From Pseudomonas fluorescens (GTDB lineage: Bacteria > Pseudomonadota > Gammaproteobacteria > Pseudomonadales > Pseudomonadaceae): a stretch of DNA of 64,000 nt. This document shows positions 18,771 to 26,414 of the stretch, piece by piece. Every line of letters starts with the position of its first letter. Within the stretch, counting starts at the first letter, position 1. Below the pieces are notes generated by a model. It was not told where the DNA came from, did no database searches, and saw only the letters and a list, made by a program, of their open reading frames with translations. The stretch is from the NCBI RefSeq assembly GCF_003732425.1, contig NZ_MOBX01000014.1:796816-860815 (forward strand), written 5' to 3'. Position numbers and translations under genes: made by a program.

Positions 18771-18851
18771 GAGCCTGCTCGCGATAACGGTGTGTCAGCT
18801 ACATCTGTGTTAACTGAAACACCGTTATCGCGAGCAGGCTCACTCCTACAG
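18771..18851. repeat. REP pair (GAGTGAGCCTGCTCGCGATA family)
   Basis: Near-perfect inverted repeat: CTGTAGGAGTGAGCCTGCTC with CGCGATAACGGTGT inside, mirrored at the right end. Nearly the same sequence recurs at 36638. Confidence 0.9.
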
Positions 18852-18980
18852 GAGCATGGTTCAGCATCTAAACGAATTATTCGATGCTTTGCAGCAATTA
18901 TTTGCGCTTTTTCATCGATTCGACTCTGTTTAACCTTCACTCCATCGACCTACAACATTCTCGGATGGAGGCTACACAGC

Positions 18981-19580
18981 ATGTCCCGCGTTCTGATCAT
19001 CGAAAGCAGCGCCCGCCAGCAAGGTTCGGTTTCCCGTCAACTGACCCAGACCTTCATCAGTCAGTGGAAAGCGGCGCATCCCAACGATCAGATCACCGTG
19101 CGTGACCTCGCTGTGAATCCCGTGCCGCATTTGGATATCAATCTGTTGGGTGGCTGGATGAAGCCTGCCGATCAGCGCAACGCCAACGAGCAATCGTCGC
19201 TGGACCGTTCCAACGAATTGACCGATGAATTGCTCGCCGCCGACGTGTTGGTGATGGCTGCACCGATGTACAACTTCGCCATCCCGAGCACTCTTAAAGC
19301 CTGGCTCGACCACGTGTTGCGTGCCGGCGTGACCTTCAAGTACACCGAAACCGGCCCGCAAGGCCTGCTCAGCGGCAAACGTGCCTATGTGCTGACGGCT
19401 CGCGGCGGCATCTACGCCGGCGGCCCGGCGGATCATCAGGAACCGTACCTGCGTCAGGTCATGGGTTTCATCGGTATCCACGACGTGACCTTCATTCACG
19501 CCGAAGGCATGAACCTGGGTGGCGACTTCCAGGAGAAGGGTCTGAATCAGGCCAACGCCAAACTGGCCTCGGTCGCTTGA
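18981..19580 (+). CDS. azoR: FMN-dependent NADH azoreductase
   Basis: Flavodoxin-like oxidoreductase of 199 residues that reduces azo dyes and quinones with NAD(P)H. The FMN-binding segments are visible: SSARQQGSVSRQL near the N-terminus, AAPMYNFAIPSTLKAWLDHV around residues 93-112 and TARGGIY around 138. Length and motifs match AzoR. The frame is open upstream to 18792, but that part is REP sequence; the ATG at 18981 has GGAG 11 bases before it. By position it would correspond to azoR3 of P. aeruginosa. Confidence 0.93.
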   Translation: MSRVLIIESSARQQGSVSRQLTQTFISQWKAAHPNDQITVRDLAVNPVPHLDINLLGGWMKPADQRNANEQSSLDRSNELTDELLAADVLVMAAPMYNFAIPSTLKAWLDHVLRAGVTFKYTETGPQGLLSGKRAYVLTARGGIYAGGPADHQEPYLRQVMGFIGIHDVTFIHAEGMNLGGDFQEKGLNQANAKLASVA

Positions 19581-19899
19581 TATGTTAATCGCCAGATAAT
19601 CGCCGATTGTTTTAGTGACCTGGCGCAACCCCTTCAAGGCTTTACGCGCATCGAACCTCCCTTTGCACTTGTTGCTCCTGAGTGCTGTAGCCCGATCGAA
19701 CGCATTAGCGAGATCGGGCTTTTTTTGTGTGCCGTTTCATCAAAAACACAAAAACAGAATCTTCCTACGTGATTCTCAGGTTGTCTGTCGGAAGGGGCAT
19801 CCTTAGGCTTTTGCCTCAGCTGAACAGTCAGCGATCAGGTGGGCACCGCCCGGCGAGCTACGCGTCGGCGCACCTGATACATCAGACAGGGAGATCACG
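19581..19899. other. Intergenic region with a possible small transcript
   Basis: About 320 bases between azoR and a small secreted protein gene. An intrinsic terminator lies at 19689-19727, more than 100 bases after the azoR stop. The stretch before it is either a long azoR 3' UTR or the body of a small RNA. No reading frame here has a convincing start site or composition. Confidence 0.4.
19689..19727 (+). terminator. Rho-independent terminator
   Basis: Arms AGCCCGATC and GATCGGGCT separated by a 14-base loop and followed by seven T. A strong plus-strand terminator, for azoR or for a small RNA starting after it. Confidence 0.85.
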
Positions 19900-20322
19900 A
19901 TGCTCAAGAAAATCATTGCCGCTATCGCATTCATTTCAGCGCCTGCCTGGGCGAGCCCGCCGCCGTTCACCGGCACCGATTACAGCGGGGTGTATGAATG
20001 CAAGGGTACGGACAGCCACATTGGCGAGTTCAAAGGCACGGTTGATATGCAACTCAATGCCAGGCAAAGCACGGGGCATTACGGCGCATACACCTTCAAG
20101 CTGACCCTGGCGGACAAATCCGTGTACGACGGCTTTGCTGCGGCCAACGCAGATTCATTGGCGATTTACTTTGCTCACACGGATGCCGCCTTGAAAGATT
20201 ACGGTGTCGGCATTGCCAGGATGACCGCAGGTTCTGACGGCAAACTGGCCTTCAGCAAATACTATTACGGCCCTGAATACGAAGGCGGCGGCCACGGCAT
20301 GGAACACTGCGTCAAAGGCTGA
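19900..20322 (+). CDS. Secreted hypothetical protein
   Basis: 140 residues with a signal peptide (KKIIAAIAFISAPAWA, cleavage before SPPPF). The mature part looks beta-rich (DYSGVYECKG...GTVDMQLNARQS). There are two Cys, one near the start and one three residues from the C-terminus (MEHCVKG), which could pair. GGGAGATCACG precedes the start. I recognise no characterised family. It stands alone between two terminator or promoter regions. Confidence 0.8.
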   Translation: MLKKIIAAIAFISAPAWASPPPFTGTDYSGVYECKGTDSHIGEFKGTVDMQLNARQSTGHYGAYTFKLTLADKSVYDGFAAANADSLAIYFAHTDAALKDYGVGIARMTAGSDGKLAFSKYYYGPEYEGGGHGMEHCVKG

Positions 20323-20439
20323 TATTCCCTGATTCCGTGGGAACGGCCAAGGGCGTTCCCACGCAGCCAGTCGTTGCGCAGGGTTCGCGATCAGCCGTAA
20401 AACCCGCTATCGTCGCCGCCATTCGATTTCGAGGCGAGC

Positions 20440-21297
20440 ATGGGCTATCTACTTTTTGTCACGCTGATCCAGGCGTTTTCCTTCAGTCTGATCGGCGAAT
20501 ACCTCGCCAGTCATGTCGACAGTTACTTCGCGGTGCTGGTGCGTGTGGTGTTGGCCGGGCTGGTGTTTATTCCGCTGACCCGCTGGCGCTCGGTGGAGCC
20601 GGCGTTCATGCGCGGCATGCTGCTGATCGGCGCGTTGCAGTTCGGCGTGACCTACGTTTGTCTGTACCTGAGCTTCCGGGTACTGACGGTGCCGGAAGTG
20701 TTGTTGTTCACCATCCTCACGCCGCTGCACGTGACCCTGATCGAAGACGCGCTGAACCGCCGCTTTAACCCATGGGCACTGATCGCCGCGCTGGTCGCAG
20801 TGGGCGGGGCAGCCGTGATTCGCTTCGACAGCATCAGTCCGGACTTCTTCATGGGTTTTCTGCTGCTGCAACTGGCCAACTTCACCTACGCCGCCGGGCA
20901 GGTGCTGTACAAGCATCTGGTGGCGAAGCACCCGAGCGATCTGCCGCATTACCGCCGTTTCGGCTTCTTTTATCTCGGCGCGCTGGCGGTGGTGCTGCCT
21001 GCATTCCTGATGTTCGGCAAAGCCAGCTTTCTCCCGGAAGCACCGCTGCAGTGGGGCGTGTTGCTGTTCCTTGGGCTGGTTTCGACCGCGCTGGGCATGT
21101 ACTGGTGGAACAAGGGTGCGTGCATGGTCAACGGTGGCACGCTGGCGGTGATGAACAACCTGCATGTGCCGGTGGGGTTGCTGCTGAACTTGCTGATCTG
21201 GAATCAGCATGAAGAACTTGGAAGATTGTTCCTCGGTGGCAGCGTCATCCTTGCCGCCGTATGGATTAGTCGACTGGGCATCAGACGTACCGCATAA
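20440..21297 (+). CDS. EamA/DMT-family transporter
   Basis: 285-residue inner membrane protein with about ten hydrophobic spans and the internal two-fold symmetry of the drug/metabolite transporter superfamily. Conserved features are VRVVLAGLVFIPL in the first half and LGLVSTALGMYWWNKGACMVNGG in the second. Probably an amino acid or metabolite exporter; the substrate cannot be told. A REP follows within four bases of the stop codon. Confidence 0.9.
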   Translation: MGYLLFVTLIQAFSFSLIGEYLASHVDSYFAVLVRVVLAGLVFIPLTRWRSVEPAFMRGMLLIGALQFGVTYVCLYLSFRVLTVPEVLLFTILTPLHVTLIEDALNRRFNPWALIAALVAVGGAAVIRFDSISPDFFMGFLLLQLANFTYAAGQVLYKHLVAKHPSDLPHYRRFGFFYLGALAVVLPAFLMFGKASFLPEAPLQWGVLLFLGLVSTALGMYWWNKGACMVNGGTLAVMNNLHVPVGLLLNLLIWNQHEELGRLFLGGSVILAAVWISRLGIRRTA

Positions 21298-21300
21298 CCC

Positions 21301-21376
21301 GTGTAGGAGCTGCCGCAGGCTGCGATCTTTTGATCTTTAAGGTCAAAAGATCGCAGCCTGCGGCAGCTCCTACACG
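21301..21376. repeat. REP pair (GTAGGAGCTGCCGCAGGCTGCGATC family)
   Basis: Near-perfect palindrome GTGTAGGAGCTGCCGCAGGC / GCCTGCGGCAGCTCCTACAC with GATCTTTTGATCTT in the centre, between convergent genes. Confidence 0.92.
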
Positions 21377-21387
21377 GGAATTTTGGG

Positions 21388-22686
21388 TTACATCAGGTGT
21401 TTCTGTGGCTCGGGAATGCTGGCCGCTCCGAGCACCGCCGGCAGCAATCCCGATCGCAAATCCCCACCACTCGGTTGCTGATACAGGCTCAAGCCAAACT
21501 CCGGCAGCACCGCCAGCAGATAATCGAAAATATCCCCCTGAATCCGCTCGTAATCGGCCCACGCCGTGGTGCGGGTGAAGCAGTAGATCTCCAGCGGAAT
21601 GCCCTGTGCGGTGGTCTGCATCTGCCGGACCATGCAGGTCATGTTCGGCTGAATCTCCGGGTGACTCTTCAGATACGCCAGTGCATAGGCGCGGAAGGTG
21701 CCGATGTTGGTCATCCGACGACGGTTGGCCGACATCGCCGCGACATTACCCTGTGCTTCGTTCCACGCCTTGAGCTCGGCTTTCTTGCGGCTCATGTAGT
21801 CGGTCAGCAAGTGCACCTGCGAGAGCTTTTCTTCTTCGTCATCGCGGATGAAACGCACGCCGCTGGCATCGATAAACAGGCTGCGTTTGATTCGTCGACC
21901 GCCGGATTGCTGCATGCCGCGCCAGTTCTTGAACGACTCGGACATCAGCCGCCAGGTCGGAATCGAGACGATGGTCTTGTCGAAGTTCTGCACCTTGACC
22001 GTGTGCAGGGTGATGTCGACCACATCGCCGTCGGCGCCGACTTGTGGCATTTCGATCCAGTCACCGACCCGCAGCATGTCGTTGCTGGTCAGTTGCACAC
22101 TGGCGACAAACGACAGCAGTGTGTCTTTGTAGACCAACAGAATCACTGCCGACATCGCACCCAGACCGGAGAGCAGCAACAGCGGCGAACGGTCGATCAA
22201 TGTGGCGACGATGATGATTGCGCCAAACACGTACAAAACCATTTTCGCCAGTTGCACGTAGCCTTTGATCGAGCGCGTGCGCGCGTGTTCGGTGCGCGCA
22301 TAGATGTCGAGCAGGGCATTGAGCAGGGCGCTTACCGCCAGCAGCAGGAACAGAATGGTGAACGACAACGCTACGTTGCCGAGAAAGGTCATCGCGGTTT
22401 TGCTCAGTTCCGGCACCAGGTGCAGGCCGAACTGGATCACCAGCGATGGCGTCATCTGCGCCAGACGCTGAAACACCTTGTTGTGGCGAAAGTCGTTGAT
22501 CCAGTGCAGCGCCGGTTGGCGCCCAAGCATGCGGCTGGCGTGGAGGATCAGGTAACGCGCCACTCGTCCGAGCACCAGTGCGATCACCAATAATACGGTC
22601 AGCGCGAGGCCGGCTTGCAAGAGCGGGTGCTGTTCGAGGGTGCCCCAGAGGTCCTGGGCGTTGAGCCAGAGCTGTTTGATATCCAT
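21388..22686 (-). CDS. Mechanosensitive ion channel family protein (MscS/YbdG-like)
   Basis: Inner membrane channel of 432 residues. Four or five hydrophobic spans cover about residues 25-200; the last is the MscS-type pore helix with a Gly/Ala pattern. A beta domain follows (LRVGDWIEMPQVGADGDVVDITLHTVKVQNFDKTIVSIP), then a cytoplasmic C-terminal domain. The size and the extended C-terminal region fit the YbdG/MscM group better than small MscS. It would release solutes on hypo-osmotic shock. It marks the left border of the AT-rich cluster and is divergent from it. Confidence 0.9.
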   Translation of the reverse strand: MDIKQLWLNAQDLWGTLEQHPLLQAGLALTVLLVIALVLGRVARYLILHASRMLGRQPALHWINDFRHNKVFQRLAQMTPSLVIQFGLHLVPELSKTAMTFLGNVALSFTILFLLLAVSALLNALLDIYARTEHARTRSIKGYVQLAKMVLYVFGAIIIVATLIDRSPLLLLSGLGAMSAVILLVYKDTLLSFVASVQLTSNDMLRVGDWIEMPQVGADGDVVDITLHTVKVQNFDKTIVSIPTWRLMSESFKNWRGMQQSGGRRIKRSLFIDASGVRFIRDDEEEKLSQVHLLTDYMSRKKAELKAWNEAQGNVAAMSANRRRMTNIGTFRAYALAYLKSHPEIQPNMTCMVRQMQTTAQGIPLEIYCFTRTTAWADYERIQGDIFDYLLAVLPEFGLSLYQQPSGGDLRSGLLPAVLGAASIPEPQKHLM

Positions 22687-22913
22687 GAGAGCAACGATTC
22701 TTCTGTAAGACGCGATGGGCGATTAGAGCATTGAACCGTCTGGAACGTGTATTGCGAAGGAAATTCTGCTGCATTTTCGAGCACGAAGCTCTGAATGAGT
22801 GCGTGTAAAGAAAATGGACAATTTTCCGTTACGAACGTGAGCCGAAGCAGAAGCCGGAAAAAATGTCAGTTAATTCAGGGCAGTAACTGTTCTTCAAAAT
22901 GGCGCATTTGAGT

Positions 22914-22930
22914 TGGCATGGCTAATGCTA
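22914..22930 (+). promoter_or_regulatory. Putative sigma-54 (-24/-12) promoter of the peptide cluster
   Basis: TTGGCATGGCTAATGCT fits the RpoN consensus TTGGCACNNNNNTTGCW: GG (22916-22917) and GC (22928-22929) are separated by exactly ten bases. The -12 element is less perfect (AATGCT). Transcription would start near 22941, leaving a leader of about 40 bases before the 55-residue gene. This 295-base spacer (22687-22981) also holds the promoter of the divergent channel gene. I see no enhancer-binding activator gene in the cluster. Confidence 0.5.
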
Positions 22931-22981
22931 CGGAGATCGCGCAAGTGATTGCAGCTTGCAAACTAACTCAAGGAGAAAGTT

Positions 22982-23149
22982 ATGATCAAATACGAAAGCA
23001 CGGAGTTTGCGAAAGTGTCGGCCTACTTTCGTTCGGCACTGATTACCCAATTGTTCGAAGAACCAGTGGATGAAGATCTTCTTTTAAATATTGAGGAAGA
23101 AATCTGTATCGATGCTGAACTTGAAGCGCTGTTGGCAGAAGTCGCTTAA
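22982..23149 (+). CDS. 55-residue acidic peptide, candidate RiPP precursor
   Basis: Small gene with an excellent ribosome site (CAAGGAGAAAGTT before ATG). The peptide starts MIKYESTEFAKVSAYFRSAL and ends LEALLAEVA. It has 14 Asp/Glu against three Lys/Arg, one Arg (17), one Cys (42) and no Gly, His or Trp. The C-terminal half (EEPVDEDLLLNIEEEICIDA) is amphipathic and acidic. It is the first gene of a one-direction operon with modifying enzymes, a peptidase and an exporter, and has its own hairpin after the stop, the usual arrangement of a ribosomal-peptide precursor. I recognise no family. Alternatives are a small acidic regulator or a binding partner of the enzymes. The leader/core boundary is not evident. 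Confidence 0.7.
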   Translation: MIKYESTEFAKVSAYFRSALITQLFEEPVDEDLLLNIEEEICIDAELEALLAEVA

Positions 23150-23168
23150 CTAGCAGGTTTGGAATCAG

Positions 23169-23192
23169 GCGGAGGGAGGCGCCTCCCTCCGC
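23169..23192. repeat. Perfect 24-bp palindrome between peptide gene and peptidase gene
   Basis: Arms GCGGAGGGAGGC and GCCTCCCTCCGC abut with no spacer, starting 20 bases after the peptide stop and ending 24 bases before the peptidase start. RNA would form a very stable hairpin with a minimal loop, followed only by TTTAAT. It probably acts as a partial terminator or a 3' stabiliser that makes the peptide mRNA more abundant than the enzyme mRNA. It could also be a protein-binding site on DNA. Confidence 0.75.
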
Positions 23193-23215
23193 TTTAATGG
23201 ACAAGGATGGCTAGG

Positions 23216-24736
23216 ATGCTGGTATTCGCCTACACAACTGTTAGCGAATCGGCCGTGCAACTTTTGAAGTGCATGGACGTTTTCTCGAGTCACCTGCGAT
23301 TGGCGGGCAAAGACAAGCCTGTCGTGCATGCACAGCGTTCACTGCCTATTTATCTTGCGCTCAGAGCTAGCTATAACCTGCATGCGTGGTTGACGGGAAG
23401 CCTGTCTTCAACCGCTGATCTCGTTAGAGCTAGGACACTGCTTGAAACTGCTGAAGAAATATTGCCGGCGCTTGATGGTGGGTCTTCACGATTGTGCAAT
23501 TCGGAGTTGGCCATGACCACCCGTTTGCAGGGCGTGCATGGGGCGAAGTTTCCTGCTCTAAGAGCCTTCGAAGATCAAACGTTGAATTCATTTGCTCATG
23601 CGACCAACAAGGAAAAACTGCGACTGCTGGTCCAGCTGAAAAAGATACGAGACCAACAGGCCAAGCTGGCAGGTTTCGAAAACTATATAGAAGTTCGGCA
23701 ACGCTTTGACCTTTCCATTGATACGCCCGGTGCTATTTCATTTTTGACCCATTTGAATGACGGGGCAACTTCGTTATGCACCAATGCCCGAGATGAAAGA
23801 GATCGGTGCGACCCTTCAACAAAAAATCGATCGATAGTGTTTGATAATATTTTGCCAATCACCGGTGTCCGGCGATTATTGGAAATTATCGTGCGTGATG
23901 AATTTGGTCTGGACCTGGTATCACTGAACGCCGATTGCGATTCTACCCGCGAACTTATGCTTTTCGAGTTGTGCAGTACTTGCGAAGTAATAGGTTATGT
24001 ACTGTTCGATTTAAGAGTAAAGGAGCCAGGTTTTTCAGGAAATCGTACGCTCCCCATTACACAGCGGGCATCTGTCGAAGATTCAATTCAGTTGCCCATT
24101 GTCTTGTGTTCGTGTGAGGTAAATAGTGCAGGAGGAAAAATTTCTTACGGTGCGCTTCTGTCCATTTTTCACGAGTTTGGTCATGCCCTGGATCACGTGC
24201 TGGATAAAAAAGAAGGGCTGAGCGCTAGGCCTGTAGATGAGCTCGAAGTCGCCAGTCGCTATGTGGAACATATATTGCGAAAGAGTATGAGTAATGGTGC
24301 ATTTGAGTCTGTTTTTCCGAAAGTGATGAACGAATCTCTGAAGGCATCGATAAAACTTATGTTGCGCAATCAGTTTCTGATTCAGACACCTGTCGAGTTG
24401 TTGTTTTCATTGTTCGAATTGAAGCTGTATCAATCAAATGATGTGAGTCGTGTAGAGGATGTTGCGTCGTTATTCAACAAGGCTCAAGCAAAAATAACAT
24501 GTGCCCATGATGTCTCTTTTGAAACGATGCTCGGACGCTTCAGTATGGCGAGCGTGGCAAAATATCAATGTGCGAATTATGCCTATCTATGGTCGCATTC
24601 TTTTATTGCAGAGTCATCGAGCCTCGCCGCCGCTGAGTGCCGAGACGGTGGACTTCACGGCAGGCTTACCGAATATCAATGCCGCGACTCAAGAACGCGC
24701 TCTGCGAGGCTCATAAAAACACTATCGACTCTTTAG
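23216..24736 (+). CDS. M3-family (thimet oligopeptidase-like) zinc metallopeptidase, short form
   Basis: 506-residue peptidase-like protein. The gluzincin motif HEFGH (His319, Glu320, His323) sits in LLSIFHEFGHALDHVLD, and a probable third zinc ligand Glu344 in VDELEVASRYVEH matches the DFVExPSQ element of M3 enzymes. It is shorter than typical M3 oligopeptidases (about 600-700) and has lost part of the N-terminal helices. No signal peptide, so cytoplasmic. I prefer ATG 23216 because ACAAGG lies 9 bases upstream; an ATG three codons earlier sits directly on that site. In this operon it would cut or degrade the leader of the 55-residue peptide, which is inference. Confidence 0.82.
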   Translation: MLVFAYTTVSESAVQLLKCMDVFSSHLRLAGKDKPVVHAQRSLPIYLALRASYNLHAWLTGSLSSTADLVRARTLLETAEEILPALDGGSSRLCNSELAMTTRLQGVHGAKFPALRAFEDQTLNSFAHATNKEKLRLLVQLKKIRDQQAKLAGFENYIEVRQRFDLSIDTPGAISFLTHLNDGATSLCTNARDERDRCDPSTKNRSIVFDNILPITGVRRLLEIIVRDEFGLDLVSLNADCDSTRELMLFELCSTCEVIGYVLFDLRVKEPGFSGNRTLPITQRASVEDSIQLPIVLCSCEVNSAGGKISYGALLSIFHEFGHALDHVLDKKEGLSARPVDELEVASRYVEHILRKSMSNGAFESVFPKVMNESLKASIKLMLRNQFLIQTPVELLFSLFELKLYQSNDVSRVEDVASLFNKAQAKITCAHDVSFETMLGRFSMASVAKYQCANYAYLWSHSFIAESSSLAAAECRDGGLHGRLTEYQCRDSRTRSARLIKTLSTL

Positions 24737-24776
24737 TTAGAGTCTCGGATTTATCCATTTTCAAAAGGAGTCTGGT

Positions 24777-26009
24777 ATGGATGAAGATAATCTTGTTGTC
24801 CAATCTTTTCGTGAGAATTCTTTTTATAAGATGATGACTGGAGTCGCCCTTCCAGACGCGCTGGACAAGTCGGAAAGCATATTGAACCGGGCTTGCAGTT
24901 GGTCCTACACCACTGCGAATTTTGATGAATCAGGCTATCGGTATGTTCAGATATTCGAACCCGGCGTTTTGAGCGAAGTTAAGGCTATCAAGCAAAGTAT
25001 GAAACAAGACTCCAATACCGCGGCGCTGGAACGGTCTGGAGTCGGTCATATTGCAACGCTCGATTGGTTGAAAGAAAATCTACAGCATGCCTCGTCCATT
25101 CAAAGGTTGAATCTCGCTACAGCCTATGCAAGTTTTTGCCGGGTAAGCGAAGCGGCGAACGTAATTGAAACCTTGCAGGACATGCCCAGGACCAGTGACG
25201 GAGATCTGCAGTTCGAATATTTAATGCTGAAGTTTGTTGTCAGCAATCGCCTGCAGGATCGCGCGAGTGTTCGTATCGTCATGCAACAGTTATTGGCCAT
25301 GGCCAACAGTGGGAAAATGACACCTGTGCAGATAATCGAGGTGTCCTCTCAGACCACTGTCTGGTTTCATAAAACCGGTGAGATCGAGAAGGACGTCTAT
25401 GAGTGGTTTTTCAAAAAAAGCAATGACATTGTAAGAAATCCAAAGTCGCAAATTCCTGATGGGATCAAGTCCTCCTGGTACCGTGCCGTTGCAATGATCC
25501 CTGCCGAAAAAGGCAATCTGGATGCTACGCGGGAACTCATGGGGCGCGCGAAGGACTATGCGCGAAAAGCAAACGCTGAGATAACCAATCCGTATTTGTT
25601 GAATGAGCTTAAAACTTATTATGAGTCCTCGGTTAAGGAGCATCTCTACGTTTCAAAAGATTTTGAAAAAGCAGAGGCAGCGGGATTGGCGCTGTTAAAA
25701 CTGGATCCCGCATGGTCTCCAAACTGGGCGGAAGTCGCTCAGGTTTACATGGAACTAAAGCACTATGATATGGCTCGACAGTTATTGAACAAAGCCATCC
25801 AGTTAGGTCCGCCCTATGTTCTTTACTTTCACTACTTGCTGGCTGAGTGTGAGTGTCAGTCGGGGGATATTGATGGAGGACTGCAACGCTACAGAAATAT
25901 AGTGGAGGTTGACGGTTCAAACCGTTCTTCGGCACTTTCTGGTTTGTACTGGGCGACAAAACACAAGCATGCACAAGTCGGCTTTTTTAATTCGTTGCGT
26001 CGGGCTTGA
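24777..26009 (+). CDS. TPR-like helical protein of the peptide cluster
   Basis: 410 residues, soluble and almost wholly helical. The C-terminal 150 residues show tetratricopeptide-like pairs (AEAAGLALLKLDPAWSPNWA, then EVAQVYMELKHYDMARQLLN, then LAECECQSGDIDGGLQRYRN). The N-terminal 100 residues have no visible repeat. AAAGGAG precedes the start at a good distance. TPR proteins hold peptides or assemble enzymes, so a scaffold or precursor-binding role is plausible but not shown. I cannot assign a named family. The gap to the peptidase is 40 bases. Confidence 0.75.
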   Translation: MDEDNLVVQSFRENSFYKMMTGVALPDALDKSESILNRACSWSYTTANFDESGYRYVQIFEPGVLSEVKAIKQSMKQDSNTAALERSGVGHIATLDWLKENLQHASSIQRLNLATAYASFCRVSEAANVIETLQDMPRTSDGDLQFEYLMLKFVVSNRLQDRASVRIVMQQLLAMANSGKMTPVQIIEVSSQTTVWFHKTGEIEKDVYEWFFKKSNDIVRNPKSQIPDGIKSSWYRAVAMIPAEKGNLDATRELMGRAKDYARKANAEITNPYLLNELKTYYESSVKEHLYVSKDFEKAEAAGLALLKLDPAWSPNWAEVAQVYMELKHYDMARQLLNKAIQLGPPYVLYFHYLLAECECQSGDIDGGLQRYRNIVEVDGSNRSSALSGLYWATKHKHAQVGFFNSLRRA

Positions 26010-26028
26010 ATAAAAGGAGTTGGAATAC

Positions 26029-26406
26029 ATGAACATGGTGGGGATAGATCATGTACAAATTGAGGCCAAGGATCTCGAGGAAACCATCAGCTTCTGGAAG
26101 AGTGTTCTTGGGTTCGAGACGATCGACCTGGGCCTTCGGCTAGGTATGCGTTGGGTAATCCTGAAGAATCCCGGGAATCACTATATCAGTATTCATGAGA
26201 GTCGCTCCGTAGATAACAAACCAGGACCCAGAATTACGCATTTTGGTATTGTTGTAGACGATTTCGAAGGCTTCAGAGACTTACTCAAAACCAAGGGTGT
26301 CAGGGTAGATGCCATCAACGTCTATGACAAATCCCGCTCCTATTATTTTTACGATCCCAACAACCATAAGGTAGAAGTTTCCGAAGTGTGGGGGGGAGGG
26401 CTTTGA
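26029..26406 (+). CDS. VOC-superfamily metalloprotein (glyoxalase/dioxygenase fold)
   Basis: 125-residue protein of the vicinal-oxygen-chelate fold: two beta-alpha-beta-beta-beta halves, IDHVQIEAKDLEETISFWKS and ITHFGIVVDDFEGFRDLL. Likely metal ligands are His8, His71 and Glu116 (HKVEVSEV), the usual pattern for one site built from both halves. The family includes glyoxalase I, extradiol dioxygenases, fosfomycin resistance proteins and some peptide-tailoring enzymes, so the reaction is open. ATG 26029 has AAAGGAG nine bases upstream; a TTG at 26020 would sit on that site. It ends inside the ribosome-site region of the exporter gene. Confidence 0.85.
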   Translation: MNMVGIDHVQIEAKDLEETISFWKSVLGFETIDLGLRLGMRWVILKNPGNHYISIHESRSVDNKPGPRITHFGIVVDDFEGFRDLLKTKGVRVDAINVYDKSRSYYFYDPNNHKVEVSEVWGGGL

Positions 26407-26414
26407 CCACTCGA

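Noticed and set aside
22982..23149. 55-residue acidic peptide as an antitoxin of a toxin-antitoxin pair.
   Set aside because: The next gene is a 506-residue M3 peptidase, not a small toxin, and eight further enzyme and transport genes follow; a precursor role fits better, though it is not proven.
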